Source: Acidobacteriota bacterium
GTDB lineage: Bacteria > Acidobacteriota > UBA6911
Length of the DNA: 64,000 nucleotides
Reading direction: 5' to 3'
Assembly (NCBI GenBank): GCA_012719455.1
Contig: JAAYAJ010000007.1
Span: forward strand, 20,502 to 84,501
Shown in pieces: positions 45,286-54,126 of this stretch (position 1 is its first letter; each line of letters begins with the position of its first letter). The notes under the pieces were generated by a model that worked only from the letters and a program-made list of their open reading frames with translations, was not told where the DNA came from and searched no databases. The position numbers and the translations under genes are program-made.

Positions 45286-45707
45286 GTTCCTGCATTTTTC
45301 ACGACACCGGCGCGGCACGGCGCGACCTCCGGATCTTCGAAATCGTTGAGAGCGCCCTGGCCCGGCGGGAGCGCGTGCTGATCTACGCGGACGGCGAGGA
45401 GCGGGCGCAGGATATCGACCGCATGCTCTGGGTACTCAAGCAGGAATCATTCCTGCCCCACCGGGTAGTGAGGGAAGGGGATAGGGACACCGATACACCG
45501 GTGGCGATCGTGACGGGCGAGCGCAATCCGGGGCAGGCGGACATTCTCGTGGCCGACGGCCACTGTGCCCTGGATTTCGCGGTTCGGTTCCGGGTCATTC
45601 ATGAATTCGTGACCCGCAGCTCACCGCAGATGCACCAAGCCTGCCGGGAACGCTACCGTGCGTACCGTTCCCGGCAGGTCGCGCTGCAGCATGTCAGGGA
45701 GGATTGA
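45282..45707 (+). CDS. holC: DNA polymerase III chi subunit (HolC)
   Basis: The 141-residue protein matches the HolC fold: IFEIVESALARRERVLIYADG, then AQDIDRMLWVLKQESFLPH, as in chi subunits (acidic E/D after YC/YA, LW, SF-PH). Chi binds SSB and, with psi, links the clamp loader to it. The length is typical (about 140-150). The start codon overlaps the stop of the TonB-C gene by four bases, suggesting translational coupling, although the two roles seem unrelated. The family call rests on these motifs only and no psi gene is present. Confidence 0.75.
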   Translation: MSSCIFHDTGAARRDLRIFEIVESALARRERVLIYADGEERAQDIDRMLWVLKQESFLPHRVVREGDRDTDTPVAIVTGERNPGQADILVADGHCALDFAVRFRVIHEFVTRSSPQMHQACRERYRAYRSRQVALQHVRED

Positions 45708-45711
45708 ACCA

Positions 45712-46692
45712 TCAGCGCCGGATGCGGAAACGGGAATTGCGCTTAGGCGAGGCGCTTGCCTGCGGCGCATATCCCAGTCCGATGGCGTCCAGGTAGCGCC
45801 CCGCCCGGCCCGTGAACCCAACCACCCGGTTTCCGCCCGGCACCTCGATCCGGAATGACTGGCGTCCGCCGCTTCCCCCGTAGGAGGGGAACGAACGGCG
45901 GTTGGTATGGATGACGATGGAATCGACGTAGTCACCCACCCTGCCGGAAATACCCGTGACGAATTCGTCCTCGGCCAGTTCGAGCACATTCAGTTTCCCG
46001 CCGCCGCCGCCGTAGACCGGTCCTTCGTAGAGCGAGCCCCCGGGCAGGGCGTAGACGGCCTGGATGGAGTCGACGTATCGTTGCGCCCGGATGCGGATCT
46101 GCGCGATGCGCGCACCCTGGGGGATCTGCCGGTCGGCAAACTCCGATCCCCCCGTCCCCCCGGCCGTCTTCGTGAACGCCAGGGGGGCCGTCATCCGCGG
46201 GACGTGGGCCAGTCCCACCGCGTCCAGGTAGCGCCCCGCCCGGCCGGTGAAACCTATCGCCTGGTTGTCGGCGGGGACCTCGACCCGGTAATCCCGCTTC
46301 CCGCCCGATCCTCCCAGCAGGGGCGAGGTCCGCTTGCTGGTTTGGATCTGGATGGAGTCGATGTAGTCCCCGTAGCGCCCGGAGAGGGCCAGGATGGCCT
46401 CATCGGAATCAAGGCGGAACACGCTCAGGGTACCCCCTGAGCCACCGTGGCGCGGACCAGCCACCACCCGCCCGTCCGGCAGCGCGTACTGCATCTGGAC
46501 GGCGTCGATGTACCTCCCGCTGTACACGTGCACCTCCAGGACCCGGGCTCCCTGCGGGACGTCGAGGTCGGAAAACGGTGTGCCGCCGCTGCCGCCGGCC
46601 GTCGCCGTAACCCCCACGGTCTGGGCCCGGGCCGGGAGGATGAGCAGCGCCGCCGCAAGCACCATCACGATCAAACCGAGCATTTTACGCAT
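45712..46692 (-). CDS. Exported protein with two tandem jacalin-like lectin domains
   Basis: The 326-residue protein has a signal peptide (MRKMLGLIVMVLAAALLILP, then ARAQ). Two repeats of about 145 residues follow. Each has GG(S/T)GG near its start, a Y-(I/V)-D-(A/S)-(I/V)-Q strand (RYIDAVQMQYALPDGR; RYVDSIQAVYALPGGS), GRYGDYIDSIQI or GRVGDYVDSIVI, and GFTGRAGRYLDAIGL. These are hallmarks of the jacalin beta-prism, which binds sugars through GG and D loops. The GRAGRYLDAIG ends look intact. It probably binds a carbohydrate outside the cytoplasmic membrane. It converges on holC, four bases away. The ligand is unknown. Confidence 0.8.
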   Translation of the reverse strand: MRKMLGLIVMVLAAALLILPARAQTVGVTATAGGSGGTPFSDLDVPQGARVLEVHVYSGRYIDAVQMQYALPDGRVVAGPRHGGSGGTLSVFRLDSDEAILALSGRYGDYIDSIQIQTSKRTSPLLGGSGGKRDYRVEVPADNQAIGFTGRAGRYLDAVGLAHVPRMTAPLAFTKTAGGTGGSEFADRQIPQGARIAQIRIRAQRYVDSIQAVYALPGGSLYEGPVYGGGGGKLNVLELAEDEFVTGISGRVGDYVDSIVIHTNRRSFPSYGGSGGRQSFRIEVPGGNRVVGFTGRAGRYLDAIGLGYAPQASASPKRNSRFRIRR

Positions 46693-46809
46693 GATCCCTC
46701 CTCTTTTCCGGCAGCCGGTGAACCGGACCCGCCGCAGGCTCCGACCAAATCATAAGTCATCCAATCGGTGCGATGAAGCTCAAAAAGGACCCGGATCGGA
46801 CCCGGAGCC

Positions 46810-49800
46810 CTACCCGATCCTGGCGTGGTACTCCTGCAGCGAAAGGACCGCCCCCTCCTTGCGCGCGTGGGCCGCGATTCCCCGGGCCGCAGCCCGCGCC
46901 GCCGCCATGGTGGTGACGTAGGGGACCTTGTAGCGGATGGCGGTTTTGCGGATATAGGAATCGTCGTCGCTGCTCTGCTTACCCACGGGGGTGTTGACCA
47001 CCAGTTGGATCTCTCCGTTCTTGATGGCGTCGACGATGTTGGGCCGCCCGGAGCGGAGCTTGAGGATCCTTTCGCACTTGACCCCGTGCCCGGAAAGGAA
47101 CTGCTGGGTCCCCTCCGTAGCCAGGAGCCGGAATCCCAGGCGACTGAACTCCTGGGCCACGGTCAGGGCCTCGTTCTTGTCCGGGTCGGAGACAGACAGG
47201 AGTACCGCCCCTGTGCTGGGCAGCAACTGCTGTGCCGCTTCCTGCGCCTTGTGAAAGGCGAGCTCAAAGGAATCGGCCATCCCGAGTACCTCCCCCGTGG
47301 AGCGCATCTCGGGCCCCAGCACCGGGTCCACCTCGGGGAACATGTTGAAGGGGAAGACCGCCTCCTTGACGCCGAAGTGGGGAATGTGGCGGCGCTCGAG
47401 CGCCAGGTCGGCCATGCTCCGGCCCATCATGATCTGCGTGGCCGCCCGCACCATCTGGATGTTACACACCTTCGACACCAGCGGCACCGTGCGCGAGGCC
47501 CGGGGGTTGGCTTCCAAGATGTAGACGGTGCCGTCGGCGATCGCATACTGGATGTTGATCAGGCCGAGGACCTTGAGTTCGATGGCGAGGCGCCGGGTGT
47601 ATTCCTCGATAGTCTTCTGGTGCTGTTCGGAAATGCTCACCGGGGGAATCACGCAGGCGGAGTCCCCCGAATGAATGCCGGCCAGCTCGATATGTTCCAT
47701 GATGGCGGGGATGAAGGCGTCGACACCGTCCGAGATGGCGTCGGCCTCCACCTCCAGGGCGTTTTCGAGGAACTTGTCGATCAGGATCGGCATGTCGGGC
47801 CAGACCTCCACCGCCTTGGAAACGTAGAGGGTTAGGTCCTCCTCGTCGTGGACCACCTCCATGCCTCTCCCACCCAGGACATAGGAGGGACGGACCATGA
47901 GCGGATACCTGATCTCCGCGGCTATGGAGAGCGCCTCGCGCAGGTTGCGCGCCATTCCGGACGCCGGGTGGGGAATCCCCAGCCTCTTCACGATCTTGCG
48001 GAAGCGGTCACGGTCTTCGGCCAGGTCGATGGTATCCGGCGTGGTGCCCAGGATCCGCACCCCGGCCTGCTCGAGCGCCCGGCAGATATTGAGCGGTGTC
48101 TGGCCGCCGAACTGGATGATGACCCCCTCAGGCTTTTCCTTGTGATAGATGCTGAGCACGTCCTCGACCGTCAGTGGCTCGAAATAGAGCTTGTCGGAGG
48201 TGTCGTAATCGGTGGAGACCGTTTCGGGGTTGCAGTTGACCATGATGGTCTCGAAACCCATCTCCTTCAGGGCCAGCGCGGCGTGCACGCAGCAGTAGTC
48301 GAACTCGATCCCCTGGCCGATGCGGTTGGGCCCCCCGCCGAGCACCATCACCTTCCTGCGGTCGCTGGTGGGAACCCGGTCGGGCCCGTTGTAGGTGGAG
48401 TAGTAGTAGGCCGCGTTGTCCACCCCGGAGACGGGGACCGCATCCCAGGACTGGCCTAGCCCCAGCGCGAGCCGGCGCTCGCGGATCGCCTCCTCGGTAA
48501 CACCGGTGAGGCGTGCCAGATAGCCGTCGGCGAAGCCGTCCTTCTTGGCCTGTAAGAGGAGGGCGTCGGGGAATTCCTTTCCGCGGCAGGCCCGGATCCG
48601 CTCCTCCAGCTCCACCAGTTCCTTCATCTGCTCGATGAACCACGGCTTGATACGGGTGCGCTCATGGAGCCGGGCTACCTCGGCCCCCTTGCGCAGCGCC
48701 TCGTACATGATGAACTGCCTCTCGCTGGACGCATGCCAGAGCATGGCCATGAGTTCCTCCAGCGATTTTTCGTGGAAATCGCGGGCAAAGCCCAGGCCCA
48801 GCCGGCCCGTTTCGAGGGAACGGATCGCCTTCTGCAGCGCCTCCTTGTAGTTCTTCCCGATGCTCATGACCTCGCCCACGGCCCGCATCTGGGTGCCCAG
48901 CCGGTTCTGGGCCCCGCGGAATTTCTCGAACGCCCACCGGGCGAACTTGACGACCACGTAGTCACCCCCGGGGGTGTACTTGTCCAGGGTGCCCGCGCGC
49001 CAGTAGGGGATTTCGTCCAGGGTCAGCCCCCCGGCCAGCAGCGCCGAAACGTAAGCGATGGGAAACCCCGTCGCCTTGGAAGCCAGGGCCGAGGAACGAG
49101 AGGTGCGCGGGTTGATTTCAATCACGACGACACGGCCGCTCCGGGGGTCGTGGGCGAACTGCACGTTCGTCCCCCCGATGACGCCGATGGCGTCAACGAT
49201 GGCGTAGGCATATTCCTGGAGTTTCCGCTGCAGTTCGGGCGCGATGGTCAGCATCGGCGCCGAGCAGAACGAGTCCCCGGTATGGACCCCCATGGCATCG
49301 ATATTTTCGATGAAGCAGACGGTGATCTTCTGCCCCTTGCTGTCGCGGACCACCTCGAGCTCCAGTTCCTCCCAGCCCTCCACCGACTCCTCGATGAGCA
49401 CCTGCCCCACGAGGCTGGCAGCCAGCCCCCGGTTTACCACCAGGCGGAACTCCTCCAGGTTATAGACCAGGCCGCCGCCGGTCCCCCCCATGGTGTAGGC
49501 GGGACGGATCACGCAGGGGAGGCCGATGCGCTCGAGGATGCGCTCCGCCTCCTCGAGGCTCAGGGCGATTTCGCTGCGCGGCATCTCGATGCCGAGGCTC
49601 GCCATCGTACGCTTGAAAGCGTCCCGGTCCTCCCCCCGCTCGATGGCTTCGGCCGGGACGCCGATGATCCGGACACCGTATTTTTCCAGCACCCCCTCCA
49701 ATGCCAGCTGCGAGGAGAGGTTGAGACCCGTCTGCCCCCCGAGGTTGGGGAGCAGGGCGTCGGGGCGTTCCCGCTTGATGATCCGGGTCAGCGATTTTAC

Positions 49801-50010
49801 ATTCAGCGGTTCGATGTAGGTTTTGTCGGCCATGCCCGGGTCGGTCATGATCGTGGCCGGGTTGGAATTGACAAGCACGATCTCGTAGCCCAGTTTGCGC
49901 AGCGCTTTGCAGGCCTGTGTCCCGGAATAGTCGAATTCGCACGCCTGACCGATGACGATGGGCCCGGATCCGATGATGAGGATTTTGCTGATATCCGTGC
50001 GTTTTGGCAT
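46810..50010 (-). CDS. carB: Carbamoyl-phosphate synthase large subunit
   Basis: The 1066-residue protein matches CarB in length and domain order. It begins MPKRTDISKILIIGSGPIVIGQACEFDYSG and holds two ATP-grasp halves (ALPNLGGQTGLNL; VIIQFGGQTPLNI; EINPRTSRSSALASKATG; EANPRASRTVPLVSK). A C-terminal MGS-like regulatory domain follows (FRLLATEGTQQFL, LVVNTPVGKQSSDDD). It makes carbamoyl phosphate for arginine and pyrimidines together with CarA, which is not in the window. The ribosome site AAGGAGC precedes the ATG. It lies downstream of hemD with a 60-base gap and may be read through from it. Confidence 0.97.
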   Translation of the reverse strand: MPKRTDISKILIIGSGPIVIGQACEFDYSGTQACKALRKLGYEIVLVNSNPATIMTDPGMADKTYIEPLNVKSLTRIIKRERPDALLPNLGGQTGLNLSSQLALEGVLEKYGVRIIGVPAEAIERGEDRDAFKRTMASLGIEMPRSEIALSLEEAERILERIGLPCVIRPAYTMGGTGGGLVYNLEEFRLVVNRGLAASLVGQVLIEESVEGWEELELEVVRDSKGQKITVCFIENIDAMGVHTGDSFCSAPMLTIAPELQRKLQEYAYAIVDAIGVIGGTNVQFAHDPRSGRVVVIEINPRTSRSSALASKATGFPIAYVSALLAGGLTLDEIPYWRAGTLDKYTPGGDYVVVKFARWAFEKFRGAQNRLGTQMRAVGEVMSIGKNYKEALQKAIRSLETGRLGLGFARDFHEKSLEELMAMLWHASSERQFIMYEALRKGAEVARLHERTRIKPWFIEQMKELVELEERIRACRGKEFPDALLLQAKKDGFADGYLARLTGVTEEAIRERRLALGLGQSWDAVPVSGVDNAAYYYSTYNGPDRVPTSDRRKVMVLGGGPNRIGQGIEFDYCCVHAALALKEMGFETIMVNCNPETVSTDYDTSDKLYFEPLTVEDVLSIYHKEKPEGVIIQFGGQTPLNICRALEQAGVRILGTTPDTIDLAEDRDRFRKIVKRLGIPHPASGMARNLREALSIAAEIRYPLMVRPSYVLGGRGMEVVHDEEDLTLYVSKAVEVWPDMPILIDKFLENALEVEADAISDGVDAFIPAIMEHIELAGIHSGDSACVIPPVSISEQHQKTIEEYTRRLAIELKVLGLINIQYAIADGTVYILEANPRASRTVPLVSKVCNIQMVRAATQIMMGRSMADLALERRHIPHFGVKEAVFPFNMFPEVDPVLGPEMRSTGEVLGMADSFELAFHKAQEAAQQLLPSTGAVLLSVSDPDKNEALTVAQEFSRLGFRLLATEGTQQFLSGHGVKCERILKLRSGRPNIVDAIKNGEIQLVVNTPVGKQSSDDDSYIRKTAIRYKVPYVTTMAAARAAARGIAAHARKEGAVLSLQEYHARIG

Positions 50011-50070
50011 GAAAGCTCCTTGCTTGATCGTTCGCCGCCTGCCCGGCGCCGGCTTTGCATTCTCCGGTTT

Positions 50071-50892
50071 TCAGGGGGGATCGGTGGCCGCAATGCGGGC
50101 GAAATAGCTCCCGATCGTTTCGACCAGGGACTGCACCGTGCTCTTGGCGGGAATGATTTCCGCGCTTTTTCCGTGCGCTTCCGCCTCTTTCCCCGTTACG
50201 GGGCCGATCACGGCGACGCGCGCTTCACACAACAACTTCCGCCCCTCGTCCTGCCCGAGAGTTTCTATCATATTCCGGATGGTGGACGCACTAGTGAAAA
50301 CGAGCAGGTCGGGCCTTTTTTCCCGCACCCGGTCGAGGATGGCCGCCGGGACGGCGCCGCGCTCCGTCCGGTAGCACGGCACCACGTCGACCCGTGCGCC
50401 GGCGCGCGCAAGCGCCTCGGGGAGAAATTCGCGCGCGTGCTCCGCGCGGGGGAGCAGGATCCGTTTTCCCCGCAGCCCCGGCGCCCCCCCGCAGCGCCGG
50501 ACCAGGGCCTCGAACACCCCCTCCGCCACGAACTCTTCCGGCACCAGGTCAGGCGGGAAGCCGGCGGCGGCCGCCGCGGCCGCCGTCCCGGGGCCGATGG
50601 CGCACACGCGCGGCAGGCGGTCGGGGGGCCGGATACCCGGAAGTTCCCGCGCGCGGCGGACGAAGAAGGCGACGCCGTTGGCGCTGGTGAAGACAATCCA
50701 GTCGTAATCGCCGAGGGCCCGGATGGCCGCGTCGAGCGCTGCGGGGTCCGACACCGGGTGCGCCTCGATCACGGGAAAGGGGAGCACCTCGGCCCCGAGG
50801 GCCTCCAGGCCCGATTGCAATGGTTCCAGGGTCCGGGCGCCGGCGGCGACCAGGAGGGTCCTCCCCTTGAGCGGGTCTCCGGTAACGATCAC
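50071..50892 (-). CDS. hemD: Uroporphyrinogen-III synthase
   Basis: The best start is GTG 50892 after AACGGAGAATCC; the track's longer start reads through hemC in another frame. The 273-residue protein has the HemD two-domain pattern: TLLVAAGARTLEPLQSGLEALGA, DYDWIVFTSANGV, KRILLPRAEHAREFLPEAL, PDLLVFTSASTIRNM and VAVIGPVTGKEAEAHG. These stretches are typical of this poorly conserved enzyme, which closes and inverts ring D of hydroxymethylbilane. It follows hemC by 22 bases on the same strand. An alanine run (AAAAAAAGF) sits at about residue 100. Position supports the name strongly. Confidence 0.88.
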   Translation of the reverse strand: MIVTGDPLKGRTLLVAAGARTLEPLQSGLEALGAEVLPFPVIEAHPVSDPAALDAAIRALGDYDWIVFTSANGVAFFVRRARELPGIRPPDRLPRVCAIGPGTAAAAAAAGFPPDLVPEEFVAEGVFEALVRRCGGAPGLRGKRILLPRAEHAREFLPEALARAGARVDVVPCYRTERGAVPAAILDRVREKRPDLLVFTSASTIRNMIETLGQDEGRKLLCEARVAVIGPVTGKEAEAHGKSAEIIPAKSTVQSLVETIGSYFARIAATDPP

Positions 50893-50914
50893 TGCGGATT
50901 CTCCGTTTGAGTAC

Positions 50915-51829
50915 TCATGCGCGGAATTCCTCGAGAATTTCCCCCGCGCCGCGCGCCAGAAGCTTCCGGGCAAGGAGAGCGATCCCCTCCACGTCCGTGG
51001 CGCCGGTCGTCGACACCCGGTCGCGTACCATTCGGCGGCCGTCGGGCGACGCCACCAGCCCGTCGATCTCCAGTCCACCGGGGACCGGGCGGGCATAGGC
51101 TGCGATCGGGACGTTGCATCCGCCCCCCATCCGCTCGAGGAATGCGCGTTCCGCGGCCACGGCCCGGGCGGTGTCCGGGTGGTGGACGGCGGCCGCATAG
51201 CGGGCGACCCGGATGTCCCCCTCCCGGGTTTCCAGCGCCAGGGCCCCTTGGCCCGGCGCCGGCATCATCTGCCCGAAGTCGAACAGCAGGCTGATGCGTG
51301 CGGCCATCCCGAGGCGGCGCAGGCCGGCGGCGGCCAGCATCACCGCGTCGCACCCTCCCGCCTCCATCTTCCCGATCCGGGTTTCGATGTTGCCGCGCAT
51401 GTCCACGATCTCCAGGTCAGGTCGGAGCGCCAGCAACTGGGCCTGCCGACGAAAGCTCCCGGTACCGATGCGCGCCCCGCGCGGCAGGAGGTCGAGTTGG
51501 ACCGGTCCCCGGGCGATGAGGGCGTCGCGGGGGTCTTCGCGTTCCGGGACGGCTGCAATGGCACACCCGTCCGCGATCAGGGTCGGCACGTCCTTCAAGC
51601 TGTGAACCGCGAGATCGATCTCTCCGCGGAGCAGGGCGTGTTCGAGTTCCTTGACGAACACCCCGGCGGAGGGGACGGAGCGCAGCGACGTAGTCTTGTC
51701 CCGGTCGGCCGAAGTCCCGATGATGTCCACCCGGATTTCGGTTCCAGGAAAGCGCGCGAGGATGCGGTCCCGGACCCACGCGGTCTGGGCCAGAGCGAGG
51801 CGGCTGCCGCGCGTGCCGATGACGATCAT
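50915..51829 (-). CDS. hemC: Hydroxymethylbilane synthase (porphobilinogen deaminase)
   Basis: The 304-residue protein begins MIVIGTRGSRLALAQTAWVR, the classic HemC start, and has VHSLKDVPT, GTGSFRRQAQLLALRPDLE, RGNIETRIGKMEAG and AAGLRRLGMA. The cofactor-binding Cys lies in MGGGCNVPIAAYA. It joins four porphobilinogens into hydroxymethylbilane. The start overlaps the stop of hemA by four bases (ATGA), indicating coupled translation. Its length and motifs are normal. Confidence 0.97.
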   Translation of the reverse strand: MIVIGTRGSRLALAQTAWVRDRILARFPGTEIRVDIIGTSADRDKTTSLRSVPSAGVFVKELEHALLRGEIDLAVHSLKDVPTLIADGCAIAAVPEREDPRDALIARGPVQLDLLPRGARIGTGSFRRQAQLLALRPDLEIVDMRGNIETRIGKMEAGGCDAVMLAAAGLRRLGMAARISLLFDFGQMMPAPGQGALALETREGDIRVARYAAAVHHPDTARAVAAERAFLERMGGGCNVPIAAYARPVPGGLEIDGLVASPDGRRMVRDRVSTTGATDVEGIALLARKLLARGAGEILEEFRA

Positions 51830-53103
51830 GATTTGCCCTTTCTCGGCTGCAGCAGCTGCTGCAGCAGCTCTGCCAGAGTCGTTTCGTTCCGGGAGCCGGC
51901 TCCGTGGCGCAGCTCCTCGAGCAGGGGGTGGGTGATCTTGGCCGCCACGCGCGCCATCATCGATTCCAGTTCGCGCAACTGCCGGGCGTCCCGGGTCCCC
52001 GCTTTTTTCATAAAGCGCTCGAGTTCAGAACGGCAGATCTCTTCGATCCGTCCCTTGACCGCGCGCACCACCGGGACCGCCTCGAGGGAGCGGACCCTGC
52101 CGGCGAAAGCGCGCACCTCCTGATCCACGATCTTTTCCGCTTCGGCCGCCGCCCGGAGCCGCTCGCCGAAATTGGCCTCCACGACGCTCGACAGGTCGTC
52201 GATGTCGTAGCAGAAAACGTTTTCGATTCCACCCACGCCGGGATCGACGTTGCGGGGGACCGAGATGTCGATGAAAACCAGCGGGCAATGCCCGCGCCGC
52301 CGCATCGCTTCCCCGACCATCGCGGCGTCGATGAGGATATCGGGCGCACCGGTGGAAGTGATGACGATATCGGCGGTCGTGATAAGGTCGCCTAGGAGGG
52401 AAAAGTCGCCGGCGATGCCGTCGAAGCGCTCGGCGAGCCTGCGCGCCGCCTCCACGCTGCGGTTGACGACCGAGATGCCGCCGACACCCGATTCCCGCAG
52501 GTGGCGCACGGCGGTTTCCCCCATCTTTCCGGCGCCCACCACGAGGATGCGGCGCCCGGAGAGATCGCCGAAAACCTTCCGGGCCAGTTCAACCGCTGCG
52601 CTGCTCGACGAAACCGGGTACTCCCCGATACTGGTCTCGCTCCTGACCCGCTTGGCGGTCCTGAAAGCCGACTGCAGCAGGGCGTTGAGGAAGGGCCCCA
52701 CCGAGCGGGCGTTCACGGCGGTCCCGTAGCATGATTTCACCTGGCCCAGGATTTGAGGTTCCCCCAGGATCATGGAGTCGAGGGAACTGGCGACCCGGAA
52801 GACATGGCGGACGGCGGAATCGTCCTCGTGGAGGTAGAGGAGGGGGTGCAGTTCGGCGGGCGGAATCCCGCTCGAAGCGCTCAGCCAGGCCTTGAGGGCC
52901 TCGGCCCCGGAGTGCGCCGCCGCAACGTGGGCGAAGATCTCGACGCGGTTGCAGGTGGAGAGGATCATCGCCTCCGCGACTCCGGGGATGCGCCCGAGCT
53001 CGCGCGCCCCCTGCACCAGCCCCGCGGAATCGAAGGCGGCCCGTTGCCTGGCATCGAGCGGCGCGGTTCGATGATTGAGTCCCACGACGACGAGATTGCT
53101 CAT
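51826..53103 (-). CDS. hemA: Glutamyl-tRNA reductase
   Basis: I choose ATG 53103 (MSNLVVVGLNHRTAPLD), the normal HemA start; the GTG four codons upstream is less likely. The catalytic Cys is in MILSTCNRVEIF. NADPH-binding RRILVVGAGKMGETAVRHL and TSTGAPDILI follow, then the C-terminal helical dimer region. It reduces glutamyl-tRNA(Glu) to glutamate-1-semialdehyde, the first step of C5 haem synthesis. At 425 residues it is typical. It lies 57 bases after ccsA and overlaps hemC. It is the likely feedback point for haem, although no heme-responsive leader is evident. Confidence 0.97.
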   Translation of the reverse strand: MSNLVVVGLNHRTAPLDARQRAAFDSAGLVQGARELGRIPGVAEAMILSTCNRVEIFAHVAAAHSGAEALKAWLSASSGIPPAELHPLLYLHEDDSAVRHVFRVASSLDSMILGEPQILGQVKSCYGTAVNARSVGPFLNALLQSAFRTAKRVRSETSIGEYPVSSSSAAVELARKVFGDLSGRRILVVGAGKMGETAVRHLRESGVGGISVVNRSVEAARRLAERFDGIAGDFSLLGDLITTADIVITSTGAPDILIDAAMVGEAMRRRGHCPLVFIDISVPRNVDPGVGGIENVFCYDIDDLSSVVEANFGERLRAAAEAEKIVDQEVRAFAGRVRSLEAVPVVRAVKGRIEEICRSELERFMKKAGTRDARQLRELESMMARVAAKITHPLLEELRHGAGSRNETTLAELLQQLLQPRKGKS

Positions 53104-53160
53104 GCCCGAATGCACCCGTTAGCACGGCGCCCGACCCGGCCGGGGGCCGGTCCGGGCCGA

Positions 53161-53958
53161 TCACAGAAAGGCATGCAGCCCCCAATTGACACCGAAGGTG
53201 ACCAGGACCGACGCGAAACCAAGGATGCTGATATAAGCCGCCCGCTTCGCGCGCCAACTGCCCGAAAGCCGATAGTGTATCAGAAACAGGTAAATGCACC
53301 AGCTGATCAGCGTGGCAGTCTCCTTGGGGTCCCAGTTCCAGAAACGCCCCCAGACCTGCTCAGCCCAGATCGCACCCGAAACGATGGTAAGGCTCATGGC
53401 GGCGAAACCGAGGTAAAGGAAGCGGCCCGATATCCGGTCGCACAGCTGCAAGGGGGGAAGGCGGAAATAGAGAAAACGGAAATGCTTTCCCTTAAGTTTT
53501 TTTTCCTGTATGAGATAGAAGGCCGCGAACAGGAACGTCAAAAAAAACGCCGCATAGGCCAGGAACGCAACGCCCGCGTGGAAATAGACCCAGCCGCTTT
53601 GCAGCGGCAGCGGGATGATATGGTGCTCCTCCCACACCACCTGGGACACGATGGTCAGGCCGGATATCAGGGGTAGAGTGAAGGCCCCGAGGGCGTTGAT
53701 CCGGTAGCGGCTTGCGAGCATGAAGGTTAAAGTGATGCACCAGGCGAAGAAAGAGAGTGACTCCGGCAGGTTGGTGATGGGGAAATGGCGGCGCGTGAAT
53801 CCGATCCAGAGCAGGAACAGGGTGTGGAACAGGAATGCGGAGGCCACCATGCCGAGCGCCAGGCGCATGAAAATGGGACGCTTTTGGTAGAACCCGAAGA
53901 GGGAATGGAGCAGGCCTATCAGGTACAGCGCCGCCGCAAGAGTCAGAGTCCAGATCAT
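53161..53958 (-). CDS. ccsA: Cytochrome c assembly protein (CcsA/HemX-type)
   Basis: The 265-residue protein has about eight membrane helices and the tryptophan-rich haem-handling motif VWGRFWNWDPKETATLI, matching the WWD region of CcsA/CcmC/CcmF proteins. Periplasm-side His residues are placed in FHAGVAFLAY and at the end in VNWGLHAFL. It resembles the HemX/CcsA proteins that sit in hemAXCD operons, where they either export haem for cytochrome c maturation or tune HemA levels. No CcsB/ResB partner is present here. The gene heads the haem operon and is preceded by a good promoter. CcsA versus HemX is not resolvable by eye. Confidence 0.83.
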   Translation of the reverse strand: MIWTLTLAAALYLIGLLHSLFGFYQKRPIFMRLALGMVASAFLFHTLFLLWIGFTRRHFPITNLPESLSFFAWCITLTFMLASRYRINALGAFTLPLISGLTIVSQVVWEEHHIIPLPLQSGWVYFHAGVAFLAYAAFFLTFLFAAFYLIQEKKLKGKHFRFLYFRLPPLQLCDRISGRFLYLGFAAMSLTIVSGAIWAEQVWGRFWNWDPKETATLISWCIYLFLIHYRLSGSWRAKRAAYISILGFASVLVTFGVNWGLHAFL

Positions 53959-53980
53959 GATAGTTGCCTAAGAAGTGCAA

Positions 53981-54009
53981 ATTCTATCATTTACAATGCG
54001 TCCCCTCAA
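53981..54009 (-). promoter_or_regulatory. Candidate sigma-70 promoter of the ccsA-hemACD operon
   Basis: On the minus strand TTGAGG is followed after exactly 17 bases by TAGAAT. The predicted transcript would start about 16 bases before the ccsA ATG. The ribosome site in that leader is weak (TTAGG). Confidence 0.55.
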
Positions 54010-54126
54010 GGCCCTTCCGGTCCTGTGTGCGCGCGGCCCGGAGGGATGTTAATTGATGGCCGCCGGGCGTCGGTGTGTTATATTGACGGGTTATTGTCTC
54101 TTGAGTTCGGGGGAGCGGGATCGAAG

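Noticed and set aside
48664-50910. 748-codon plus-strand ORF opposite carB
   Set aside because: It is a shadow of carB in GC-rich sequence; the frame shows no recognised motif.
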